Assembly (NCBI GenBank): GCA_024349765.1
Contig: AP026073.1
Location: 1,364,001 to 1,428,000, forward strand
Length of the DNA: 64,000 bases
Source: Streptomyces nigrescens
GTDB taxonomy: Bacteria; Actinomycetota; Actinomycetes; Streptomycetales; Streptomycetaceae
Reading direction: 5' to 3'
The notes beneath the pieces are model-generated. The model did not search any database and had not been told where the DNA came from. It saw nothing but the letters and a program-made list of their open reading frames with translations. Positions 44,587 through 52,505 of the stretch are shown piece after piece. The first letter of the stretch is position 1. Every line of letters begins with the position of its first letter. A program made the translations under genes and the position numbers.

Positions 44587-46341
44587 TCAGCGGCCCTCGC
44601 GCCAGTGGTTGGTGATCGGCAGCCGGCGGTCCTTGCCGAAGCCCTTCGCGGAGATCTTGGGGCCCGGCGGGTACTGCCGGCGCTTGTACTCGGCGTGGTC
44701 GACCATCCGCAGCACGCGGGTGACCAGCGCGGCGTCGTAGCCCTGGGCGACGATGTCGGCGTGGCCGCGGTCCCGGTCGACGTAGAGCTCCAGGATCCCG
44801 TCCAGGACGTCGTAGTCGGGCAGCGAATCGGTGTCGACCTGACCGGGGCGGAGCTCCGCGCTCGGCGGCTTGGTGAGGGTGTGCTCCGGGATCGGCGGGG
44901 TCTGGCCGCGGTCCGCGGCGGCCTGGTTGCGCCAGCGGGCCAGCTCGTAGACCACGGACTTGTAGACGTCCTTGATGGGACCGTAGCCGCCCACCGAGTC
45001 GCCGTAGAGCGTCGAATAGCCGCATGCCAGCTCGGACTTGTTGCCGGGGGCGAGGACCAGGTGGCCCTCCTGGTTGGAGATCCCCATCAGGGTCGTCCCG
45101 CGCAGCCGCGACTGGAGGTTCTCCTCCGCGAGACCGGTGAGACCGAGCGAGTCCATGTAGGCGTCGAACATCGGCCCGATCGGAACGGTACGGAACGCCA
45201 GGCCGGTCCGCCGGGCGAGTTCGGCCGCGTCGGTGAGCGAGTGCTCGGAGGAGTAGCGCGAGGGCATCGCCACCGCGTGGACGTGCGCGGCACCCAGCGC
45301 GTCACAGGCGATCGTGGCGACGAGCGCCGAGTCGATGCCCCCGGAGAGACCGACCACGACACTGCGGAAGCCGTTCTTGGCGACGTACGCGCGCAGGCCG
45401 ACGACCAGCGCGGTGTAGATCTCCTCCAGGTCGACGAGGCGTTCGGCCTGCCCGCCGGGGCTTTCCGGTGGGTACGCCGGCAGCGGGTCGGCGGAGAGCA
45501 CGAGGTGGTCGACGCGCAGCCCGTCGTCCAGGACGCCCGCCGGCGGCTCCGGCGCCGCCGCGGGCAGGTCCAGGTCGACCAGCACACAGCCCTCCGCGAA
45601 CTGCGGCGCCCGCGCGATCACCCCGCCGTCCTTGTCCACCACGATCGAGTCGCCGTCGAAGACCAGCTCGTCCTGGGCGCCGATCATGGCGAGGTAGGCC
45701 GTGGCGCAGCCGGCCTCCTGCGCCCGCTTGCTGACCAGTTCCAGACGGGTGTCGTCCTTGTCCCGCTCGTACGGCGAGGCGTTGATGGACAGCAGCAGCC
45801 CGGCCCCCGCGCTGCGGGTCGCCGGCACCCGGCCGCCGTCCTGCCACAGGTCCTCGCAGATGGCCAGCGCGATGTCGATGCCGTGCAGCCGGACGACGGG
45901 CAGCGTGTCGCCGGGCACGAAGTAGCGGAACTCGTCGAAGACGCCGTAGTTCGGTAGGTGGTGCTTGGCGAAGGAGAGCGCGACCGTGCCGCGGTGCAGC
46001 ACCGCGGCGGCGTTCTGCGGGGCGCCGGCCGGGCGTCCGTAGCGCGGCCGGTCCTGCTCGCAGCGGTCGAGGTAGCCGACCACGACAGGGAGTTCGCCCA
46101 GGCCCTCGTCGGCCAGCCGGCCGGCCAGTGTCCGCAGCGCGGCCCGGCTCGCCTCGACGAACGACGGGCGCAGCGCGAGGTCCTCGACGGGATAGCCGGT
46201 GAGCGCCATCTCGGGGAACGCGACGAGATGGGCGCCCTGGTCGGCGGAGTGCCGGGTCCAGCGCAGGATCGTCTCGGCGTTCTGCGCGAGGTCGCCGACG
46301 CAGGAATCGATCTGATTGAGGGCGAGGCGGAGTTGAGGCAC
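44587..46341 (-). CDS. nadE: glutamine-dependent NAD+ synthetase
   Basis: Amidates nicotinic acid adenine dinucleotide to NAD+, using ammonia released from glutamine. 584 residues in two domains. The N-terminal nitrilase-type glutaminase has Glu in AFPEMALTGYP, Lys in AKHHLPNYGVF and Cys in ALAICEDLWQDGG. The synthetase domain has the P-loop VVGLSGGIDSALVA, then AVAMPSRYSSEHS and GNKSELACGYSTLYGDSVGGYGPIKDV. GTG 46341 opens the nitrilase strand PQLRLALNQIDSCVGD. TACACT six bases before it suggests a leaderless transcript. Confidence 0.95.
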   Translation of the reverse strand: MPQLRLALNQIDSCVGDLAQNAETILRWTRHSADQGAHLVAFPEMALTGYPVEDLALRPSFVEASRAALRTLAGRLADEGLGELPVVVGYLDRCEQDRPRYGRPAGAPQNAAAVLHRGTVALSFAKHHLPNYGVFDEFRYFVPGDTLPVVRLHGIDIALAICEDLWQDGGRVPATRSAGAGLLLSINASPYERDKDDTRLELVSKRAQEAGCATAYLAMIGAQDELVFDGDSIVVDKDGGVIARAPQFAEGCVLVDLDLPAAAPEPPAGVLDDGLRVDHLVLSADPLPAYPPESPGGQAERLVDLEEIYTALVVGLRAYVAKNGFRSVVVGLSGGIDSALVATIACDALGAAHVHAVAMPSRYSSEHSLTDAAELARRTGLAFRTVPIGPMFDAYMDSLGLTGLAEENLQSRLRGTTLMGISNQEGHLVLAPGNKSELACGYSTLYGDSVGGYGPIKDVYKSVVYELARWRNQAAADRGQTPPIPEHTLTKPPSAELRPGQVDTDSLPDYDVLDGILELYVDRDRGHADIVAQGYDAALVTRVLRMVDHAEYKRRQYPPGPKISAKGFGKDRRLPITNHWREGR

Positions 46342-46375
46342 TCCGCCAGTGTAATCGTCTTTCTGACGCGATGTG

Positions 46376-46470
46376 GGGCGGGAGGGCGGGAGAAGGCAGC
46401 GTGGGAGGGCGGGAGAAGGCGGCGCGGGGGCGGGAGAAGGCGGTGTGGGAGGCGCGGGAGAGGCGGAAGG
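46376..46470. repeat. degenerate tandem GGGCGGGAGAAGGCGGCG repeat
   Basis: About four imperfect copies of a 20-24 bp purine-rich unit between nadE and the multicopper oxidase gene. No coding potential; possibly slippage-derived. Confidence 0.55.
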
Positions 46471-46520
46471 GGAGAGCCGGGCCGGCGTCCGGGGGAGGGC
46501 GCCGGCCGCCCGTCCGATCC

Positions 46521-48533
46521 CTACGAGCGGTAGCCCAGGATCGTCATCATCCCCGACTCCGAGTGGTAGATGTTGTGGCAGTGGACCATCCACAGCCCCG
46601 GGTTGTCGGCGTCGAAATCGACCGCGTGCTGCCGCCCCGGCAGCACGATCGTGGTGTCCTTCCGGGGCCCGCCGTGCGGCAGCGCGAAGGTGTGCCCGTG
46701 CAGATGCATCGGGTGCCACATCCGGGTGTGGTTGCGGAAGACGATCCGCACCCGCTCACCGGACCGCACGGGATAGCGCTGGTACGGGGAGTAAGGCCGG
46801 CCGTTGATCGCCCAGTTGTACCGGGCCATGTTGCCGGTGAGGGTCATGTCGATGACCCGGTCGGGGCGGCGCGCGGAGAGCAGTACGGACTCGGCCGCCT
46901 TGAGGCGGTCCGCGGTCATCAGCTTGCCGCGCAGCTCCCCGGGCCGGTCGGACGGACCGGGCGCGGCGCCGCTCGCGGTCCGCAGCACCGCCAGCGCGGA
47001 ACGGTTCCGCTTGCCCTCGGCGAGCGCGGTCAGCGGGAAGGCGCCGTCCTTGGCGGTCACCAGGACGTCGTAGCGCTCGCCCACGCCGAGCAGCAGCGTG
47101 TCCGTCTTGGCGTGCCGTACGGGGTAGCCGTCGGTGTGGGTCACGGTCATCCGGTGGCCGCCGAGCGCGACCCGGTACGACGTGTCCCCGCCCGCGTTGA
47201 TGATCCGGATCCGGATCCGGTCGCCCGGCCGGGCGCGGAAGGTGTGCGGATGCCCGGCGGTACGGCCGTTGATGAGGTGGAGCGGATGGTCCACCGAGCC
47301 CGGGTTGCCCCAGAGCCGCCGCCGGCCGAACGGCCGCCGCGGCGAGCCGTGACCGTGGCCGTGGTCGCCCTTGCCGTGCCCGTGCCGGTGTCCATGTCCG
47401 CCGTGCTCGTCGTGCTCGTCGTGACCGTGCCCGTGCCGGGTCGCGGTCCCGCCGCCGCCCTTCCCGTCGTCGCCCATGTCCATGTTCATGCCCATGCCGC
47501 CCATGTGGCCCATGCCCCCGCCGTGCCGGCCCGCGCGCTTCAGGAATCCGGCCAGGAGCGCGTCCGGGGTGTGGCCGTCGATCCCGTCGAGCCAGTCGTC
47601 GATCAGGACGACCCACTCCCGGTCGTACGAGAGCGGCTCCCGGGGGTCCTCGACGATCAGCGGCGCGTACAGCCCGCGGTCCAGCTGCACGCCGACGTGC
47701 GGGTGCAGCCAGTGCGTGCCGGGGTCGGTGACGGTGAAGCGGTAGTCGAAGGAGCCGCCGGGCCGGACGGCCCGCTGGGTGAGGTCCGGGACGCCGTCCA
47801 TGTCGTTGCGCACGTGCAGGCCGTGCCAGTGGACGGTGGTGGACTGCGGCAGGTGGTTGTGGAGGGTCAGTGCGATCCGCTCGCCCGCGGTGACCCGGAT
47901 CTCCTTGCCCGGCAGCTCGTCGCCGTACGCCCAGGTCCTGACGGTCCGGCCGCCGCCCAGTTCGAGCCGGGTCGGGGCGGCGGTCAGGGTGAAGTGCCGG
48001 ACGGGTCCCGAGCCGCGCTTGCGCTTGCGCTCGCACTCGGCCACCTCGGGGCCGTCCGGGGCGACATAGCCCCGCGGGGGTCTCCCCTCGGAACCACCGC
48101 CGCCGTGGGAGCCGTGCCTGCCATGGGAATCGTGGGAACCGTGCCCGTCATGGTCCCTGTGGGTGCCATGGGGCGCCGGGCTGCCGGCCGCTCCGTGTGA
48201 GCCGTGTGAGCCGTGGGAGGTACGCGGGCCGGGGGACTCGTGGGGGCGGCGGGAGGGGTGGGAGCCGTACAGACCTGCCTTGACGTCCGGTCCGGAGCCG
48301 GTGTCCGACGTGCCGCAGGCGGCGAGCAGCCCGCTGCCGGCGACCGCGGCCCCGGCACCGAGCAGGGCACGCCGCGAGGGCGTCCGCGGGCCGGCCGGAG
48401 GGACGTCACCCGGCGCATCGGACCGGCCTTCCGGCCGGTCTTCCGGCCGTACGTCCGAGGGGCCTTCCGACGGGCGTTCCGACGGGTCACCGGACGGGTC
48501 ATCGTGCAGGGCAGGGCGCTGCGAATCGCGCAT
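46521..48533 (-). CDS. His-rich multicopper oxidase, Tat-exported lipoprotein
   Basis: Copper oxidase of about 670 residues. The signal TPSRRALLGAGAAVAGSGLLAACG has twin Arg and a lipobox Cys, and is preceded by a long acidic, Asp/Pro/Ser-rich cytoplasmic tail. Copper ligands are complete: HWHGLHV, THWLHPHVG, HPMHLHGH and the type 1 site MVHCHNIYHSESGMM. Two histidine-rich stretches are unusual: a His-Gly-Ser run after the signal (SHGSHGAAGSPAPHG...) and a His-Gly-Asp run before the middle domain (HGHGHDEHDEHGGHGHRHGH). Oxidation of Cu(I) or phenols on the cell surface is likely. A CsoR-like site lies about 316 bp upstream. Confidence 0.92.
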   Translation of the reverse strand: MRDSQRPALHDDPSGDPSERPSEGPSDVRPEDRPEGRSDAPGDVPPAGPRTPSRRALLGAGAAVAGSGLLAACGTSDTGSGPDVKAGLYGSHPSRRPHESPGPRTSHGSHGSHGAAGSPAPHGTHRDHDGHGSHDSHGRHGSHGGGGSEGRPPRGYVAPDGPEVAECERKRKRGSGPVRHFTLTAAPTRLELGGGRTVRTWAYGDELPGKEIRVTAGERIALTLHNHLPQSTTVHWHGLHVRNDMDGVPDLTQRAVRPGGSFDYRFTVTDPGTHWLHPHVGVQLDRGLYAPLIVEDPREPLSYDREWVVLIDDWLDGIDGHTPDALLAGFLKRAGRHGGGMGHMGGMGMNMDMGDDGKGGGGTATRHGHGHDEHDEHGGHGHRHGHGKGDHGHGHGSPRRPFGRRRLWGNPGSVDHPLHLINGRTAGHPHTFRARPGDRIRIRIINAGGDTSYRVALGGHRMTVTHTDGYPVRHAKTDTLLLGVGERYDVLVTAKDGAFPLTALAEGKRNRSALAVLRTASGAAPGPSDRPGELRGKLMTADRLKAAESVLLSARRPDRVIDMTLTGNMARYNWAINGRPYSPYQRYPVRSGERVRIVFRNHTRMWHPMHLHGHTFALPHGGPRKDTTIVLPGRQHAVDFDADNPGLWMVHCHNIYHSESGMMTILGYRS

Positions 48534-48848
48534 GGAAGAGAGCACCTCGAAACGGTGTCGGTGTGAGCAAGGTCGGCTGCAAGTCGGCTGACGGAGCTTC
48601 CGTCGCGGACTCCCGGGGACGTCGGTGGCGGGGCGCGCTACCGGGCGCGCGGCACCGACGTGAGGGCGAGGAGTATGGGGCGCGGTGGCGCGGATATCGG
48701 CCACCGGCCGGGCAGCAGACCCGCGCGTATCGTCCCCGTGCACCGCGGCAGCCGGGCGCACCACGCGGCGGCGGCCGTGCCCTGTGCACGCATCGCGGAC
48801 CTCCCGACGAGGACGGCGGACACCGGAGGGAGCCGCCGGTTGGCACCC

Positions 48849-48863
48849 TACCCCCGAGGGGTA
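48849..48863. promoter_or_regulatory. putative CsoR copper-sensing operator
   Basis: TACCCC-CGA-GGGGTA palindrome between the multicopper oxidase and DUF998 genes, of the form bound by CsoR repressors of actinobacteria. The rest of this 467-bp gap (48534-49000) shows no gene I can support. Confidence 0.5.
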
Positions 48864-49000
48864 TGACCCTCCACCGGAGCGCCGCCGAACGGGGCGTCGC
48901 CCGCCTATCCTTGGCCTTCCCGCCCCACCGGCGGGCCCCGGGCACCTCCGGCGCGGCCGGGGACCCCCGTACGGCCGGCCGGGTCCGCCCGAGCACCTGG

Positions 49001-49876
49001 ATGTCCGTGACCGGTACCCGTCGTCCCGCCGCAGCCGCCGTGCGCCGCCGCCGGGTGGCCGCCGCCGTGCTGCTGCTCGGCGCCGCGGCCTACACCGCGT
49101 GGGTCCTGGAGCTGGTGCTCGCCACCGGCCTCGATCCGGTGCGCGCCTACGTCAGCGAACTCGCCGCCGCCGACCAGCCGCTGGGCGGCCTCTTCCGCGC
49201 CACGGACCTGACCGCCGGCCTGCTGGTACTGGCCGGCGCACTGACCGCGATGACGGCGACGGCGATGACGACGGCGGCGGGGAGGGCGTCCGTAGTGACG
49301 ACGTCCGCGGTGACGACGACGGAGGTGACGACGTCCGGGGCGACAGCGCCCCGGGTGACAGCGCCCCGGGTGACGGCGCCCGCGCCGGCGGCCGGCCGGA
49401 CCGCCAAGGCCGGCTGGGTGGCGCTCGCCGTCTTCGGGGCCGCCACCGCCGTCGACTCCCGGCTCCCGCTGAGCTGCGCCCCCACCAGCGATCCGGTCTG
49501 CGCGGCCCGGGAGACCGCGGGCCTGGTGCCGGCCACCCACACCGCGCACGCGGTCAGCAGCACCTGCGCGATGCTCGGCGCCCTCGCCGCGCTGCTCCTG
49601 CTGACCGCGGCCGCCCGGCGCCACGACCGCCGGTCGCCGCTCGCCCGTTACGGGCCCTGGCTGGTGCTGGCCGAACTGGCCGCCACGTGCTGGACGCTGG
49701 CCTCCGTCGCGGCCTTCTCCGCGGGCCGGGGCACCTGGGCCCTCGGTGCCGGCCAGCGGCTCCAGGTCCTGCTGGTCGCCCTCTACCTGGCGCTGCTCGC
49801 ACTCCACCTGGCCCGGCCGGACCGGGCGGCCCGCACCGAACCCGTCACCGAGGCGAAGGAGATCCCCCACCGATGA
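49001..49876 (+). CDS. DUF998 membrane protein
   Basis: About 291 residues with six predicted membrane helices. It begins VAAAVLLLGAAAYTAWVLELVLATGL, followed by the family motif VRAYVSELAAADQPLGGLFRATDL. An extra loop after the third helix (TAMTATAMTTAAG...TAPRVTAPRVTAP) is made of Thr/Ala/Val repeats and has no counterpart I know of in the family. Later conserved block: FGAATAVDSRLPLSCAPTSDPVC. Start is tentative: ATG 49001 or GTG 49007, with another in-frame ATG at 48863. It overlaps the downstream hydrolase by ATGA. Confidence 0.8.
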   Translation: MSVTGTRRPAAAAVRRRRVAAAVLLLGAAAYTAWVLELVLATGLDPVRAYVSELAAADQPLGGLFRATDLTAGLLVLAGALTAMTATAMTTAAGRASVVTTSAVTTTEVTTSGATAPRVTAPRVTAPAPAAGRTAKAGWVALAVFGAATAVDSRLPLSCAPTSDPVCAARETAGLVPATHTAHAVSSTCAMLGALAALLLLTAAARRHDRRSPLARYGPWLVLAELAATCWTLASVAAFSAGRGTWALGAGQRLQVLLVALYLALLALHLARPDRAARTEPVTEAKEIPHR

Positions 49877-50760
49877 GCAGCCACCGCCTCCCCACCCCCG
49901 GCCGGTTCGTGCGCGTCGACGGGGTGCCGCTGCACGTCGTGACGGAGGGCGCAGGACCGCTCTGTGTGCTCAGCGGCGGCCTCGGCATGGCGTGGTTCGA
50001 CTGGGACGCGGTCGCCGCGCTGCTCGCCCCCTACCGCACCGTCGTCCGCTTCGACCGCCCCGGCCTCGGGCTCAGCGCCCGGGCGCCCGCGCCGCCCACC
50101 CTGGCCGCCGAGGCGGACCGGATCGCCCGGCTCCTCGACGCGCTCGGCCACGGCGGCCCGGCCACGATCGTCGGCCACTCCCTCGCCGGGTTCCACGCCG
50201 AGGCGTTCGCCCGGCTGCACCCGGACCGCTGCGCCGGAGTCGTCCTCGTCGACGGCAGCATCGAGGAGGACCCGCGGCCCCTGCTGCCGCGGGCGGTGCG
50301 GACTGCCTGGGCGGGCGGGGTGGCCGGGGCGCTGTCCGCGGCCGGTCTGCCGCGTGCCCTGGGCCCGGCCGCCCGCCGCCTGGTGGGCCGCGCCTCGACG
50401 GTCGGCAGCCACCCGCCGCACCCCTGGGAGCGGGCCGGCTACCGCACCAGCCGGGTCGCCCGGGCCTGCGTCCTGGAGAACGCCACCTACCCCTACCAGG
50501 CCGCCGAACTCGCCGCGCTGCGCCGGGCCCGCCCGCTGCCACCCGTCCCGGTGACGGTCCTGGCGGCCTACGACGGCAGCGAGACCGCCGGCCGGCTGCG
50601 CTGGCTGGAGCGGCAGCGGGCGCTCGCCGCGGAGCTCGGTGGACGGTTCGCGGTCGCCGCGCCCGCGGGCCACCTGGTGATGGCCGACGTCCCGGAATCC
50701 GTGGCCCGCGCGGTCCTGGACCTCACCGACACCGGCCGGGACGCCACCCCGCTCCGGTAG
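49873..50760 (+). CDS. alpha/beta hydrolase
   Basis: 295-residue alpha/beta-fold hydrolase. The oxyanion-side motif is SGGLGMAWFDW, the nucleophile elbow is VGHSLAG (S103), the acid is probably Asp in LAAYDGSE and the base is His in PAGHLVMADVPE. No signal peptide. It overlaps the DUF998 gene by four bases (ATGA), implying joint function, perhaps in membrane lipid or ester metabolism. Substrate is not indicated. Confidence 0.88.
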   Translation: MSSHRLPTPGRFVRVDGVPLHVVTEGAGPLCVLSGGLGMAWFDWDAVAALLAPYRTVVRFDRPGLGLSARAPAPPTLAAEADRIARLLDALGHGGPATIVGHSLAGFHAEAFARLHPDRCAGVVLVDGSIEEDPRPLLPRAVRTAWAGGVAGALSAAGLPRALGPAARRLVGRASTVGSHPPHPWERAGYRTSRVARACVLENATYPYQAAELAALRRARPLPPVPVTVLAAYDGSETAGRLRWLERQRALAAELGGRFAVAAPAGHLVMADVPESVARAVLDLTDTGRDATPLR

Positions 50761-51116
50761 CGGGTGCGCCGGCCCGCCCCGCCCCAGCGCTCCCGTCCCC
50801 GCCCGGTCACCACCCGATCACCACCCGAAACCGTCGGCGACCGGCGGGGAACGCCCCGCTCAACGGCTGGTCAACGGCCCCTCAGGGCGGCTTCAAGACT
50901 GGACCAAGCGGCCCGATTGCCGCCGCCGGCTGCGCTGAGCTTGCTCGCTGCGGGAAAGGATGCGGGAAGGAAGCGGAGCGGGGGTTACGGGTCGGCGGTT
51001 CTGGTTCAGGCCAAGGGTGCGTAATGTGACGGTAACCCCCTCACGTGATACTGGTTGCCACGCGCGTCGTTCGACGTACGTGGACAGGCCGATTGACCTG
51101 CAAGGATTGGTGACCC
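50761..51116 (+). promoter_or_regulatory. 356-bp gap upstream of glnA2
   Basis: No supported gene. The right end contains AAGGATTGG as ribosome site before ATG 51117. A TTGCCA-N16-TACGTG pair at 51055-51082 could be a promoter. A GTAATGTGACGGTAAC stretch near 51020 resembles half of a GlnR box but not a complete one. The region before 51000 is low in features apart from GC-rich runs. Confidence 0.3.
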
Positions 51117-52478
51117 ATGGACAAGCAGCAGGAGTTTGTGCTCCGGACGCTGGAAGAGCGCGACATCCGCTTCGTCCGGCTGTGGTTCACCGATGTGCTC
51201 GGATTCCTGAAGTCGGTGGCGGTGGCGCCCGCCGAGCTGGAGCAGGCCTTTGACGAGGGCATCGGTTTCGACGGGTCGGCCATCGAGGGGTTCGCCCGGG
51301 TGTACGAATCCGACATGATCGCCAAGCCGGACCCCGGCACCTTCCAGATCCTGCCCTGGCGCGCCGAGGCCCCCGGCACCGCCCGGATGTTCTGCGACAT
51401 CCTGATGCCGGACGGCTCGCCCTCGTACGCCGACCCCCGGTACGTCCTCAAGCGGATCCTGGCCAAGACCTCCGACCTCGGCTTCACCTTCTACACCCAC
51501 CCCGAGATCGAGTTCTTCCTGCTCAAGGACAAGCCCGTGGACGGCTCCCGGCCGATCCCCGGCGACTCCTCCGGCTACTTCGACCACACCCCGCAGAACG
51601 TCGGCATGGACTTCCGCCGCCAGGCGATCACGATGCTGGAGTCGATGGGCATCTCGGTGGAGTTCAGCCACCACGAGGGCGCCCCCGGCCAGCAGGAGAT
51701 CGACCTGCGGTACGCCGACGCGCTCTCCACCGCCGACAACATCATGACCTTCCGGCTGGTCATGAAGCAGGTCGCGCTGGAGCAGGGTGTCCAGGCGACG
51801 TTCATGCCCAAGCCGTTCTCGGAGTACCCCGGCTCCGGCATGCACACCCACCTCTCCCTCTTCGAGGGCGACCGCAACGCCTTCCACGAATCCGGCGCGG
51901 AGTACCAACTCTCCAAGGTGGGCCGCTCGTTCATCGCCGGACTGCTCCAGCACGCCGGCGAGATCTCTGCCGTCACCAACCAGTGGGTGAACTCCTACAA
52001 GCGCATCTGGGGCGGCGCCAACCGCACCGCGGGCGCCGGCGGCGAGGCCCCCTCGTACATCTGCTGGGGCCACAACAACCGCTCCGCGCTGATCCGCGTC
52101 CCGATGTACAAGCCCGGCAAGATGGGCTCGACCCGGGTCGAGGTCCGCTCGATCGACTCCGGCGCCAACCCCTACCTCACCTACGCCGTCCTGCTCGCCG
52201 CCGGCCTCAAGGGCATCGAGGAGGGCTACGAGCTCCCGGCCGGCGCCGACGACGACGTCTGGGCGCTCACCGACTCCGAGCGCCGGGCGATGGGCATCGA
52301 GCCGCTGCCGCAGAACCTCGGCGAGGCCATCGAGCTCATGGAGCGCAGCGAACTCGTCGCCGAAACCCTCGGCGAGCACGTCTTCGACTTCTTCCTCCGC
52401 AACAAGAAGCAGGAGTGGGAGGAGTACCGCTCGGAGGTCACGGCCTTCGAGCTGCGCAAGATGCTGCCCGTGCTCTGA
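51117..52478 (+). CDS. glnA2: glutamine synthetase-like enzyme GlnA2 (probable gamma-glutamylpolyamine synthetase)
   Basis: Type I glutamine synthetase fold, 453 residues. The N-terminal beta-Grasp part is RFVRLWFTDVLGFLKSVAV. The catalytic domain has FDGSAIEGF, THPEIEFFLL, GSGMHTHLSLF and NSYKRIWGGANR. The adenylylation Tyr of true GlnA (DLYELPPE region) is replaced: here the sequence is DDDVWALTDSE, with W382 at that place. In S. coelicolor the GlnA2 homologue has been reported to glutamylate polyamines rather than ammonia. I transfer that role by overall similarity and its place before glnE. Confidence 0.88.
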   Translation: MDKQQEFVLRTLEERDIRFVRLWFTDVLGFLKSVAVAPAELEQAFDEGIGFDGSAIEGFARVYESDMIAKPDPGTFQILPWRAEAPGTARMFCDILMPDGSPSYADPRYVLKRILAKTSDLGFTFYTHPEIEFFLLKDKPVDGSRPIPGDSSGYFDHTPQNVGMDFRRQAITMLESMGISVEFSHHEGAPGQQEIDLRYADALSTADNIMTFRLVMKQVALEQGVQATFMPKPFSEYPGSGMHTHLSLFEGDRNAFHESGAEYQLSKVGRSFIAGLLQHAGEISAVTNQWVNSYKRIWGGANRTAGAGGEAPSYICWGHNNRSALIRVPMYKPGKMGSTRVEVRSIDSGANPYLTYAVLLAAGLKGIEEGYELPAGADDDVWALTDSERRAMGIEPLPQNLGEAIELMERSELVAETLGEHVFDFFLRNKKQEWEEYRSEVTAFELRKMLPVL

Positions 52479-52505
52479 GCCACCGCGCCCCCGAGAGGCT
52501 GGACC

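Noticed and set aside
51015-51060. GlnR box before glnA2
   Set aside because: Only one half-site-like stretch is seen; the two spaced a-site/b-site pairs are not present.
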